Assembly: GCA_016758905.1 (NCBI GenBank)
Contig: JAEPQZ010000014.1
Span: 124,001-188,000, forward strand
Direction: 5' to 3'
DNA length: 64,000 bases
Origin: Umbelopsis isabellina
Taxonomy: Eukaryota; Mucoromycota; Umbelopsidomycetes; Umbelopsidales; Umbelopsidaceae
Under the pieces are notes generated by a model, which saw only the letters and a program-made list of their open reading frames with translations, searched no databases and was not told the origin of the DNA. Position numbers and translations under genes: made by a program. Positions 1 through 9,959 of the stretch are shown here, in pieces. The stretch's first letter is position 1. Each line of letters opens with the position of its first letter.

Positions 1-305
1 CAAAAAAGTCAAGAGTTGGATCAAATATATAGGGCGGACATGGATAAATGCATATAAAATAGGTTCCTTGGCGCCGGATTTCTCAATGGCAAGGCTTCGG
101 GTTGGTTTGTTCTCCAGTGACGTCAGCAAATTGGGCTAATTTTGAGTAGTGACGTCTCAGAAAAATTAAATTGTTGCCGCTATCCACCAATTTGATTGGT
201 TAAGCCTAAAACGAAAATTTTTTTGCAGTATATAATTTTTTTGTATTGGTGTTTGGTAACTTCTTTTACTTTTTTCCCCTTTTCCCTTCTCTATCCTCCC
301 TCGCC
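1..305 (+). promoter_or_regulatory. EF-3 promoter and 5' leader
   Basis: This stretch precedes the EF-3 start codon. It holds a perfect CRE/ATF palindrome TGACGTCA at 118-125, a related TGACGTCT at 150-157, a CCAAT-type element (CCAATTTGATTGG) near 186-198, and a long T/C-rich leader from about 220 to 305 just before the ATG, as is usual for highly expressed fungal genes. A TATA-like tataaaat lies near 53 but is far from the start. The sites are visible; their use by bZIP or CCAAT-binding factors is inferred. Confidence 0.5.
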
Positions 306-3300
306 ATGCCTGCCGTCGCTAACAACACTCAGGCTTCCGAAATCCCTACCAAGAAGATGGCCGCCTTGTCCATCTCTACCAACCCAGGCGAGGTCGAGTC
401 TAAGCAAGCTCAGGAGCTTCTCCAAAAGCTCGCTGCTGCTGCTGACGATGCTGACCGTATCTCTGCCGCCGAGGAGTTGGCCAGCTTTATCAACACTCAC
501 GGCGTCCTTTCTCTCAAGTTGTATGGTATCTTGGATGCCATTACTGCTAACTTGAACAACAAGAAGGCTCCTATTGCTCGTCAAGCCGGCATTGCCTTGA
601 TCAAGGCTCTTACTCACAAGAGCGTTGATCGTCAAGCCGAGCCCTACTTGCTCGAGTTCCTTCCTGCTCTTCTTGAACTCCAAGCTGACAAGCAGGTTGC
701 TGTCAAGAACGATGCCCTTGACGCTGCCAAGGAGCTCATCAAGACTGTCTCCCCCTATGCCGTTTATGCCATGGTTCCCGCCATCATGGAAGCTCTTACT
801 AACTCCAAGAAGTGGCCCACTAAGTTCCTTGCTTTGACCATCATTGACGAACTTGTCAAGATTGCCCCTAAGCAGGTCCACTCTGTCATCCCCAAGATTG
901 TTCCCTCAATCTCTGACTGCATGTGGGATACCAAGGCTGAAGTCAAGAAGGCTGCTACCGCCACCATGGGTAATGTCTGCTCCCTTGCTGATAACAAGGA
1001 TATCGAGCGTTTCATTCCCGCTGTCATTACTTGCATCAACAAGCCTGAGAACGTCCCCGAGACTATTCATTTGCTTGGTGCTACTACTTTTGTCCAAGAA
1101 GTTGACTCTGCTACTTTGTCCATCATGGTGCCTCTTTTGGCCCGTGGTTTGAACGAACGTGCTACTCCAATCAAGCGCAAGTCTGCTTTGATTATTGACA
1201 ACATGTCCAAGCTGGTCGACGACCCTAATGTTGCCGCTCCTTTCTTGCCTTTGCTCTTGCCCGGTCTTGAGAAGACCCATGAGGTTGTTGCTGACCCCGA
1301 GTGCCGCTCCGTCGTTGAGAAGGCTCTCGCTACCCTTCAGCGTGTCGGCACCCCCAAGGAGTGGACCAAGACCCCTGAGCAAAAGGCTGAAGCCATCGCT
1401 AATGGCCTCAAGGACCTTTTGCCCGCCGACTATGACGCTTTCTTCCAAGTTGAAGTCGAATATATCACCAAACTCGCTACTGCTTTGTCTAACGTTCTTG
1501 AATTCCAGAAGAACGAGTGGGTTGTTAACGTTGCTCCTTATGCCTCCGCCTTCTTGTCCAAGGATGATGCCAATGTTCTGGCTGACGCTTTCCTCGCCAA
1601 GTGCGAAGAGGCTGTCGCCGAAAAGGAAGTTGAAGAAGATGATGATGAGGGTGAAGATCTCTGCAACTGCGAGTTCTCTCTCGCTTATGGTGCTAAGATC
1701 TTGCTTAACCGCACCTCCCTTCGTCTCAAGCGTGGCCGTCGCTACGGTCTTTGCGGTGCCAACGGCTCCGGAAAGTCTACCCTCATGCGCGCCATTGCCA
1801 ATGAGCAGGTCGAAGGTTTCCCTCCCAAATCTGAACTTAAGACCGTCTACGTCGAACACGACATTGATGGTTCCGAAGCTGATACTCCCATTGTCGATTT
1901 CGTCCTTGCTGACGAAGGTGTCGAGACTAAGGACCGTGATACTGTCACCAAGATTCTTACTGAATATGGTTTCACTGCTGATATGCTCGCCAACAAGGCC
2001 ATCGGAGCTCTCTCTGGTGGCTGGAAGATGAAGCTCGCTCTTGCTCGTGCTATGCTTAAGAACGCCGATATTTTGTTGCTCGACGAACCTACTAACCATT
2101 TGGATGTTGTTAACGTCGCCTGGTTGGAGAACTACCTTCTCGGTCTCAAGACTGTCACCTCCATGATCGTTTCCCACGACTCTGGTTTCCTTGACAAGTG
2201 CTGTACTGACATTATTCACTACGAGAAGAACTACAAGCTCAAGCGTTACAGAGGAAACTTGACTGAATTCGTCAAGAAGGTACCTGAAGCTGCCTCTTAC
2301 TACTCTCTCGCCGATTCCGCTTTCTCCTTCAGATTCCCCGAACCCGGTTTCCTTGAAGGTATCAAGACCAAGGAACGTGCTATCTTGAAGATGAAGGACT
2401 GCGACTTCCAGTACCCCGGTACTGACCGCAAGCAATTGCTTGGTATTACCATGCAGTGCTCTTTGTCTTCCCGTGTTGCCGTTATTGGTCCCAATGGTGC
2501 CGGTAAATCCACCCTCATCAAGCTTTTGTGCGGTGAGATGGAAGCCGACACTGGTACCGTCTGGAAGCACCCTAACTTGCGTATTGCCTACGTCGCTCAA
2601 CACGCTTTCCACCATATTGAAAAGCATTTGGATTCTACTCCTAACCAGTACATCCAATGGCGTTACGCTACCGGTGAAGATCGTGAAGAACTTGACAAGG
2701 TTGATCGCCAAATCAACGAAGAAGAAGAGAAGGCCATGAACGCTGTCCACATCATTGATGGTGAGAAGCGTGTTGTTGAAGAACTCGTTGGCCGTCGTAA
2801 GCTCAAGCAATCCTACGAATACGAAGTCTCTTGGGTTGGAAAGTCTTCTGTTGAGAACACCTGGATTCCCCGTCAAAAGCTCGAGGAAATGGGTTTCGCA
2901 AAGAAGATTGCTGAATGTGATGCTCAAGAAGCCGCCAAGCTCGGTCTTAACCGTCCTTTGACTGCTAAGGAAATCGAGAAGCATTTGGCTGAGGTCGGTC
3001 TCGAACCTGAATTCGCCACTCACTCTCGTATCCGCGGTCTTTCTGGTGGTCAGAAGGTCAAGCTCGTCATTGGTGCTGCCATGTGGAACAAGCCCCACAT
3101 GTTGGTTCTTGACGAACCTACTAACTATCTTGATCGTGATTCTCTCGGTGGTCTTGCTGCTGCTATCAAGGAATATGGTGGTGGTATCGTCATTGTTACT
3201 CACAACCGTGAATTCTCTGAGGAACTCTGTACCGAAGTCTGGAAGGTTGACAATGGTCAACTTGTTGCCTCTGGCCACAACTGGGTCTCTGGTAACGGTA

Positions 3301-3473
3301 CCACTGCTGTCGCTGAGAAGGATGAGGAAGACCAAGTTGATGCCACCGGTAACACCGTCAAGGCTGTCAAGAAGGTCAAGCTCACCTCCAAGGAGCTCCG
3401 TAAGAAGAAGAAGGACCGTATGGAGCGTCGCAAGCGCGGTGAGGAAGTCTGGTCAGATGAAGATGATTTGTAA
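306..3473 (+). CDS. TEF3: Translation elongation factor 3 (EF-3), ABC-F ATPase
   Basis: Single-exon gene for a 1055-residue protein (yeast EF-3 is 1044). EF-3 is the ribosome-bound ATPase that fungi use to release tRNA from the E site during elongation. Residues 1 to about 430 are HEAT-type helical repeats. The first ABC domain shows Walker A GANGSGKST near 484, signature LSGGWKMKLA and Walker B LLLDEPTNHLD near 591. The second shows Walker A GPNGAGKST near 728, signature LSGGQKVKL near 911 and Walker B LVLDEPTNYLD near 935, with the typical chromodomain insert (YEYEVSWVGK and following, about 836-865) between them. The C-terminus is lysine-rich, as expected for ribosome contact. The start is the ATG at 306 (context cgccATGcc); the frame stays open upstream to 246 but without another ATG. 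Codon use is strongly biased, which fits very high expression. Confidence 0.98.
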   Translation: MPAVANNTQASEIPTKKMAALSISTNPGEVESKQAQELLQKLAAAADDADRISAAEELASFINTHGVLSLKLYGILDAITANLNNKKAPIARQAGIALIKALTHKSVDRQAEPYLLEFLPALLELQADKQVAVKNDALDAAKELIKTVSPYAVYAMVPAIMEALTNSKKWPTKFLALTIIDELVKIAPKQVHSVIPKIVPSISDCMWDTKAEVKKAATATMGNVCSLADNKDIERFIPAVITCINKPENVPETIHLLGATTFVQEVDSATLSIMVPLLARGLNERATPIKRKSALIIDNMSKLVDDPNVAAPFLPLLLPGLEKTHEVVADPECRSVVEKALATLQRVGTPKEWTKTPEQKAEAIANGLKDLLPADYDAFFQVEVEYITKLATALSNVLEFQKNEWVVNVAPYASAFLSKDDANVLADAFLAKCEEAVAEKEVEEDDDEGEDLCNCEFSLAYGAKILLNRTSLRLKRGRRYGLCGANGSGKSTLMRAIANEQVEGFPPKSELKTVYVEHDIDGSEADTPIVDFVLADEGVETKDRDTVTKILTEYGFTADMLANKAIGALSGGWKMKLALARAMLKNADILLLDEPTNHLDVVNVAWLENYLLGLKTVTSMIVSHDSGFLDKCCTDIIHYEKNYKLKRYRGNLTEFVKKVPEAASYYSLADSAFSFRFPEPGFLEGIKTKERAILKMKDCDFQYPGTDRKQLLGITMQCSLSSRVAVIGPNGAGKSTLIKLLCGEMEADTGTVWKHPNLRIAYVAQHAFHHIEKHLDSTPNQYIQWRYATGEDREELDKVDRQINEEEEKAMNAVHIIDGEKRVVEELVGRRKLKQSYEYEVSWVGKSSVENTWIPRQKLEEMGFAKKIAECDAQEAAKLGLNRPLTAKEIEKHLAEVGLEPEFATHSRIRGLSGGQKVKLVIGAAMWNKPHMLVLDEPTNYLDRDSLGGLAAAIKEYGGGIVIVTHNREFSEELCTEVWKVDNGQLVASGHNWVSGNGTTAVAEKDEEDQVDATGNTVKAVKKVKLTSKELRKKKKDRMERRKRGEEVWSDEDDL

Positions 3474-3846
3474 AGAGTTTTATAAGAAAAAAGTCTATCG
3501 TATTTCTTTCAGCATAATTTCTGCATGACAAATCCTTTGGTTCTGATCTGTACATATCCTACCTCTACTACCTTTTTTTTTTCTTCTTTACTTCTTCATC
3601 CTAAAAATTGTACTCTTACAATTGTTTTCAAAATTCAATCCGTCATCCACGTAAAGAGTTATAAAGCACCCTTCCATGTGCGAGTAAACCTATATAGAAT
3701 AAGTTCCATATTTTTAAAAAAGTGTTTTCATTTCATTAAAATGTGTGTTCTCTTAAAAAAAATCAATCATCGCTTTATGTGTTTTTTCCAATGTCTATTT
3801 TGACGGTTTTGGCAACCTCTAATCTAAATCATAATACCTGGGCCAG
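3474..3846. other. Convergent 3' flank, no gene
   Basis: AT-rich 3' flanks of EF-3 (plus strand) and of the SET/MYND gene (minus strand), which converge here. T-rich and A-rich runs suit termination on both strands. No coding signal. Confidence 0.6.
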
Positions 3847-5556
3847 TTACCAATGACCTCGGCTATTTTCAAGGGCATCTCTCATGCCCTTTAATTCCTC
3901 CATGTCATCTATTCTCACTTTGTCCAAGCCTAGTTTGCGAAATAATGCAATGCAGTCTAGTACTGATCTGTATGCTTCCTTTGGCTTCATGCTAACAATG
4001 ATAAATACTGTCAGTCAAATGTCCATATATAATCATAAATGCTATTCACATAAACCCTTACGCATTGAACAACAATGTCGCCAGCTTGAATAGTTCATCT
4101 GCACTCTCAAGGCTTTCAATGCCAAACTGTTTCCTGACAATATCCAGCGACTGTGAGCAGTAAGTTGCTGCTGTCGCAAAATCGCCAGTGTTGGCGTATG
4201 TCGCTGCGATGTTGTCATAGGTTGATCCTATAGCTAAAGCGTCAGGGTTATATATGGCCAGCTGGAGTTTGAGAACTCGCTTGAGCTGTTGCAGAGTGCA
4301 TGGGCCACTTTTTATCTGATCTGCCTGCTTTTCAATCTGTCGGCACAACAAGCATTAGTAAATCACAAAATAGCAAGCCAATATGGGAACCACGCACTAC
4401 CATACCGTGTCTATCTGCTCCCAGTCCATCGCCTTGCCACAGCTAGGGCAAATTTGAACATCGCGCTGTATGATATCTGTCTCACACCCTGATGTACAAC
4501 GGTACATTAGAGATTGCATTGAATTGCTAAATACAACAACACAATTCATTTAGGTTAGTAGCCCGTAATGTAGCCACTTGCTTTGCCCACAAGGAGCATC
4601 ACTTACCTTTCGCAACATGCCGAACATTGGCATTGAAACAGATATTTCTCTTGCAGTTCGTATTGTCGATCCAGTCGAGAATGGCGACTAGCAAGTGGCC
4701 CGTAAGAGATAGTGATTTCTTGGTCTGTTGCTATCCCTAGAGAGCTTAAAACTGTTATTCGTAAACCATTGAAGTTTACAAATGCATTGGGCTGACACGA
4801 ATGGTTCAACATGGACGCTTGCAAATAAACGGCGCTACCCAGTGTCTCGTCTACATGCGTCACTATACTGGCCGATTGTGATTTGGTATTTGCTTTCACA
4901 GCAAAACGGTTGCATCGTATTTGAGCAAAGATAGTGACAAGACAACTGACACTGGAAGCTGGTAGATACAGCGCTTTGGCACAAAATGCAGCGCTACTCG
5001 AATAGGACTGCGTATCAGTCTCTGGCACGTCAGCCAGGTTAGACGCCAGGTGGGGTATCTGTACATTTGCAAAGTTGTTGAAACATAATTGCTTGGTGGA
5101 GTTGCTCGCACAACTGCGTAGGTATGCTTTTATGGCTAGTATTTGATCTTCGTTTAGAACGCCATATAAAGAACATAAGACAGAATGGTATCCTCGTGTC
5201 CAATCATTGTTTTCACACGCACGCGAACAATATCGATGATAATTACATTGCCTGCAAGGCACTGTCGGTATATCTCCGAAGCAATAGCTACATATTTTGC
5301 CAATCCACCGCGCTCCAATCTCATGGGCATAGGGTTCCTCAATGAGCACTTGCGAACCTGTACCTAAAGTTGCATTTGCCGCGACTTCTCGTCCTTTGCC
5401 TAGGGAGCTTCTAAGACGCGCGTCGTTGTAACCCGAGCCAGGCTCTGTCGACAAAAATGGAGCTAGAGCAATATGGGAAGGGCCAAGTCGGGCACGTACG
5501 TGCTTAATAGATGAGTCCAATTCAGCAGCATCACTGGCACGTTCATATACTGGCAT
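3847..5556 (-). CDS. SET and MYND domain lysine methyltransferase (SMYD family)
   Basis: Four exons, complement(join(3847..3991, 4062..4336, 4406..4526, 4607..5556)), 496 residues. SMYD proteins transfer methyl groups from SAM to lysines of histones or other proteins. The split SET domain starts with GKGR at 53-56, followed by the MYND zinc finger (C89 to C128, pattern CxxC...CxxC...C...C). The SET core motif NHSCQPN is at 251-257 and ISYG at 283-286. Exon 2 carries the cysteine-rich post-SET (CTSGC ... CPSCG), and exons 3-4 encode the helical TPR-like C-terminal domain found in this family. Intron 1 has a perfect TACTAAC branch point. The next gene, on the plus strand, is divergent across a 778-bp gap. 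The substrate cannot be read from sequence. SMYD membership is firm; the subfamily is not assigned. Confidence 0.9.
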
Positions 5557-6334
5557 TGACCCATTCGTCGTGCAGATTAAGACTTGAATTAATGATCAAA
5601 AAATTTGTGTTGGGCTATTGATCCATGCACTAGCCGTGCGGACTAACGCAAATTCTAGTTTAACTTCACCGATTATTTATGAATCTACCTACTGCTATTG
5701 CTATTGCTTGACTGCTGACAGTTTATGGTTGTGCAAATCACAAAACTGATTTTCGTGCTACTGTCATCGCGGGTGCTGAAGGATATTGTAAATGAACTAC
5801 ATTATAGGCACTGATGCGGCTAACTTTGTGCCTTAAGCATCGAAAGGAACAAGCTGATATTCTAATGCCAGTTCAATAGGTTACAAATTCTTCATTGTTT
5901 TCGAGCAAAAATACATTATCATCTATTCGTATTCTATTCATATTTTAGGTACGATGTATCGCCTCATATTAAATCTTGATTTACGAATAAGAAAAATGAC
6001 TCACATGTGAAGTTTCTACTACTGCTTGCCCTAGACGCGGCTAATTTATTGTCCGATCTGACTGATATACGGCTCTAATAGAGCTCATTTTACGAAAATT
6101 CTCATAATAATACCGTAGTCTTGCGCACTCAATGTGTAGACATCCATGTGATTGATCTACTGCATTAAAACCAGTTCGTTCATCAGAAAATTTTTGGATT
6201 AAATTTGCCATATCGCAAAGCGGGGAATATCCACTTCCGTGCCGGACGTTGGTCTTGATATAAATATGGTGACAGACAGATCACATAACAGGCCTTATAC
6301 CAAGTCACTATAAGCAATTAGAACAACTATAACA
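5557..6334. promoter_or_regulatory. Divergent intergenic region; promoter of FAD monooxygenase
   Basis: This region lies between two divergent starts. A clear TATA box (TATAAATA) is at 6259-6266, 69 bp before the plus-strand ATG at 6335. The part from about 5720 is repeated imperfectly upstream of the pseudogene copy (about 7970-8370), so promoter and gene were duplicated together. It also carries the 11-mer GACGCGGCTAA near 6033 and a one-mismatch version near 5812. Confidence 0.55.
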
Positions 6335-7591
6335 ATGACTGTACAAAAGGTTATTATCATCGGTGGTGGCCCTGCTGGCTTAGTTCTTGCCCATGGTCTT
6401 CAAAAGAATGGAATTCCATACGAGGTCTACGAAAGAGACGAATCTCCTACATCAAGGAGCCAAGGTCTAGCGCTATCACTACACTGGGCTCTTCCATACA
6501 TTGAAAAGTGCATGAGTCCTGAGCACTATAAAAATATTACAAGAGCAAGTGTCAATCCATTTGATGCAGACAACGTTACCTTTGTGGTTATAGATGGTGC
6601 AAGTGGCGAAACTCTAATCAAGCATAATAATGCCGCACCCTACCCCACCGCACTCAACACTGTGACAAGTAAATCATACCGCGTGAGTCGCAGAAGGCTA
6701 CGTGACTTCTTGGAAGATGGCGTTGAAATCCATTGGAAAAAGCGTTTCAAGGAGTATGAGCTCACAGATGATGGCGTCATTGTTCGCTTTAAAGATGGAT
6801 CAGAAACCAAAGGTGATATCCTGGTGGGAGCAGATGGTGCAAGATCTCGGGTATGCGATCAATTGTGTGGTGATAAAGTCCAGAAGAATGTGCTTCCCTT
6901 TGTGTTCGTTGCCGTCACCATCCCGGTCAACCGTGAGCAATATCAACAACTTTACAAGATCAGCTCAACTCATGGAGTAGTGACCGGTCCAAACTTTGGC
7001 CCAGAGGGCAATCGCGCAATTTTCTTCTCCATGCTTGATATCGACGAAGCCAATGATCAATATAAAATCCTCATAGTTATGACCTGGAAAAATAGCTCAG
7101 GTGAGCACGGCTTGCCTGAAGATCAAGCTTCTCGAGTCAAGCTGATCAAAGAGATTGGGGCTCTTTATTGCGATCCTTTCAAGTCAATCATACTCGGCAT
7201 GAACGGAGACGAAGTCATATGGACAACAACGATTCTCGAAAAATTGCCTTCGCCTTGGAATAATCATGGCAAAGTGACTCTCATAGGCGACTCTGCACAT
7301 TCAATGTCCATGGCTCGTGGCGAAGGTAAGAATGCTTGTTATAAATTATCAAGACCTTCATGCCTTTTATATAACCATTGTCTTTCAAAATTCTCAGCTT
7401 GTAATTATGCTTTGAGAGATGCTGCGGAGCTTTGTGACTATCTAGTGGAGGTAAACAGCGGGAAACTCACTGCTGTACAGGCATTGGGTGATTATGAGGA
7501 CACTATGATTAAGCGTAGTATCTCTGCTGTGTTAGCATCACGCGACGCTATCTATAGTCGACATACACCTAAGAATTCTGTTCAAAACTAG
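6335..7591 (+). CDS. FAD-dependent aromatic-ring-type monooxygenase
   Basis: Two exons, join(6335..7325, 7398..7591), 394 residues. Flavoprotein monooxygenases of the PHBH/salicylate hydroxylase fold (FAD_binding_3 type) use NAD(P)H and O2 to hydroxylate small, often aromatic substrates. The N-terminal dinucleotide-binding motif GGGPAG is at residues 10-15, the DG motif (VGADGARSR) near 164-172, and the GD motif (IGDSAHSM) near 320, just before the ARGEG turn where the intron falls. The intron (7326-7397) is 72 nt and contains no in-frame stop, so an unspliced message would add 24 residues. Splicing restores the conserved ARGEACNYALRDA segment, which argues for removal. The enzyme is short for the family and lacks a long C-terminal thioredoxin-like domain. 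The substrate is unknown. Confidence 0.88.
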   Translation: MTVQKVIIIGGGPAGLVLAHGLQKNGIPYEVYERDESPTSRSQGLALSLHWALPYIEKCMSPEHYKNITRASVNPFDADNVTFVVIDGASGETLIKHNNAAPYPTALNTVTSKSYRVSRRRLRDFLEDGVEIHWKKRFKEYELTDDGVIVRFKDGSETKGDILVGADGARSRVCDQLCGDKVQKNVLPFVFVAVTIPVNREQYQQLYKISSTHGVVTGPNFGPEGNRAIFFSMLDIDEANDQYKILIVMTWKNSSGEHGLPEDQASRVKLIKEIGALYCDPFKSIILGMNGDEVIWTTTILEKLPSPWNNHGKVTLIGDSAHSMSMARGEGKNACYKLSRPSCLLYNHCLSKFSACNYALRDAAELCDYLVEVNSGKLTAVQALGDYEDTMIKRSISAVLASRDAIYSRHTPKNSVQN

Positions 7592-8394
7592 TCATCCGTA
7601 AAGCATCTGCGTGTTGCAATATACTAATCTGTATACACTCGGATTAATTCTTTTTGGAGGAAGTGATACTTTGTAATTTCTAGGCAAAGTGTTCGTTGCC
7701 TTTTTTCTCTGATTGATATAAGTTTTATAAATATAGATGCGTTAATGTCGCTGAAATAATATTTAATAAACATGAAGCTTCAACGGCGAGAATTAAAAAA
7801 TTCTTGTCATTCTCGAATATTTGCGGGTTTCCGCGCTTCCGTTAGTAAACGTTTCTGCTTATTGGTAGAGCTATTGCTTATCATAAGAACAAGTTTTCTA
7901 ACTTATCGGTGATAGTATGCACATTTTAGCTTCCGCTCGAGCAGGGAAGGGTCGGCGATCTGCTAGCAGTTCGAGGATTGGTTGTGCAAATCAAAACACT
8001 ATCTCTCGTGTTGTTAAGATGTGACAAGTCCTGAACCATGATGTAAATCAAGAATACACTCGGCACCGACGCGGCTAAATTTTATCTCAAGCATCTGAGG
8101 GGGGAAGTTGATATGCTGTTGCCAGTAAAACAGGCTACAAATTGTTCATTGTTCTCAAGCAAAAGTAGCTTCTGATCAAATCCTATGCTACTCATAGGGT
8201 AGTGCCAAGACTAATCACCTCAGATTTATTTATTTACTTTGCTATGAGCAATTGCTCTTCTTGCCTGAGCAATTTGTCTTGATATCAGGTCATAGCGACG
8301 TTGTGATTTACAAATAAGAAAAAGGACTCGACGAACATTTTGGACTGCTATTACTGCCTTACTGCTCCTTCGGTACGGTTATTTAATTCTCCCA

Positions 8395-9443
8395 TTCGAC
8401 CAATCTAGTCAAGCTCAATGCCGCACCCAACACCAAGACAACTAAATCATACCGCGTGAGTCGCAGAAGGCTACGTGACTTCTTGGAAGATGGCGTTGAA
8501 ATCCATTGGAACAAGCGTTTCAAGGAGTATGAGCTCACAGGTGATGGCGTCATTGTTCGCTGTGAAGATGGATCAGAAACCAAAGGTGATATCCTGGTGG
8601 GAGCAGATGGTGCAAGATCTCAGGTATGCGATCAACTGTGTGGTGATAAAGTCAAGAAGAATGTTCTTCCCTTTGTGTTCGTTGCCGTCACCATCCCTGT
8701 TAACCTCGAGCAATACCAACAAGTTCACGACATCAGCTCAACTCATGGAGTAGTGACCGGTCCAACCTTTGGCCCAGAGGGCAATCGTTAAAATGTTCTT
8801 ATCCATACCTGATATCGACCAAGGCAACGATAAATATAAAATTCTCATAGTTATGACCTGGAAAAATAGCTCAGGTGAGCACGGCTTGCTCAAGATCAAG
8901 CTTCTCGAGTCAAGCTGATCAAAAAGATTGGGGGCTCTTTATTGCGATCCTTTCAAGTTAATCATACTCGGCATGAACGGAGACGAAGTCATATGGACAA
9001 CAACGAATCTCGAAAAAACGCCTTCGCCTTGGAATAATTACGGCAAAGTGATTCTCATAGGCGACTCTGCACATTCAATGTCCATGGCTCGTGGCGAAGG
9101 TAAGCATGCTTGCTATTCATACTCAAGACGTTCAGGCAGTTTAGATAACCATTGTCTTATAAAAATTTTAGCTAGTAACCATGCGATCAGAGATGCTGCG
9201 GAGCTTTGTGAATATTTGATGGCAGTGAACAGCGGGAAACTCACTGCTGTGCAGGCATTGAGCGATTATGAGAAGGCTATGATCAAGCGTGGTGCTTCTG
9301 CTGCGAAAGCTTCACGCGATGCTATCTTTAGTCGACATGCCCCTGGAAAATTTTATTCAAATTTTGTCATGCGTGTTGCTTCTACTTTATTTCAAACATA
9401 CCTAAATGTGAACACTTGGATCAACTCATTTTGGACTAGATGA
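8395..9443 (+). pseudogene. Degenerate second copy of the FAD monooxygenase
   Basis: Nucleotide alignment by eye with 6600-7590 shows a close copy lacking the start codon, FAD-binding motif and promoter. The remaining body has at least three frame-changing indels relative to copy 1: an extra base after the GPEGNR codons (about 8789), a missing base near 8890 (gcttgctcaag against gcttgcctgaag), and an extra G near 8933. An in-frame TAA also follows GPEGNR. The intron donor and the ARGEG region are still recognisable at about 9100, and the C-terminal part (8928-9443) is still open. High remaining similarity suggests a recent loss. Confidence 0.88.
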
Positions 9444-9785
9444 TCCTCTCTGCTCAGGTTAGAGACTTAAGTTGCCCTTCTTTTCTTGATTATATATGCA
9501 TATAAACGTAGATACTTTTATATCGTTGATACAACATCAATAAACATTGCTTTTCAAGTATGGATTCCGAATGGCTTGTCGTTCTCGATAGGTTTAAATT
9601 TTTTAACCATTGTTTTTCAGTACGCTTGCCACCCTTCGATTCCTCATTTCTTGGTCGAGTCAGGAGACATACGTAAACTAGCTTCAAATCACAGCTTACG
9701 CAGGAAATTTCATAGAATAAATTTTGGAAAATTAAAATTTTAGTCTTAAGCTTCGAAGGATGATTAGTCATTAGCTACTTTGCGA

Positions 9786-9871
9786 CGTGAAATTCGGCGG
9801 ACGCTCCTGTGCTTTGACTGCCCAGCGGCGTGAAATTCGGCGGACGGTGCTGTGCTGTGACTGCCCAGCGT
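9786..9871 (+). repeat. 43-bp GC-rich direct repeat, two tandem units, in a promoter
   Basis: Two head-to-tail 43-bp units (9786-9828 and 9829-9871) differ at about four positions. Both begin CGTGAAATTCGGCGGAC and contain GACTGCCCAGCG. They lie 90-175 bp upstream of the next gene's start and are clearly more GC-rich than their surroundings. The rest of 9444-9914 shows no gene. The unit may be a duplicated transcription-factor site; that is inference. Confidence 0.85.
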
Positions 9872-9959
9872 GTCGGTATAAATTTGGTAAGTTAAACAGC
9901 TCATCAGTAACTGAATGAGACTCGTATTCTTACTCTTATTCTTTCTCGTTTTACCAGCT

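Larger units (their letters stand above)
5720..9480 (+). repeat. Tandem duplication of FAD monooxygenase locus (two units, about 2.2 kb apart)
   Basis: Unit 1 runs from about 5720 to 7700 and unit 2 from about 7970 to 9480, in the same orientation. Shared blocks include upstream stretches (for example 5720-5930 with 7978-8160), the coding region from the RRLRDFLEDG segment onward, the intron position after ARGEG, and the 3' end. Unit 2 has lost roughly 550 bp corresponding to about 6060-6610 of unit 1, which removes the TATA box, start codon and dinucleotide-binding motif. Confidence 0.85.

Noticed and set aside
246-305. N-terminal extension of EF-3 by 20 residues
   Set aside because: The extension has no ATG (it would start at TTG) and consists of the T/C-rich leader.
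906-3335. 809-codon open frame antisense to EF-3
   Set aside because: No family features and no promoter. It mirrors EF-3's extreme codon bias, which removes stop codons on the opposite strand.
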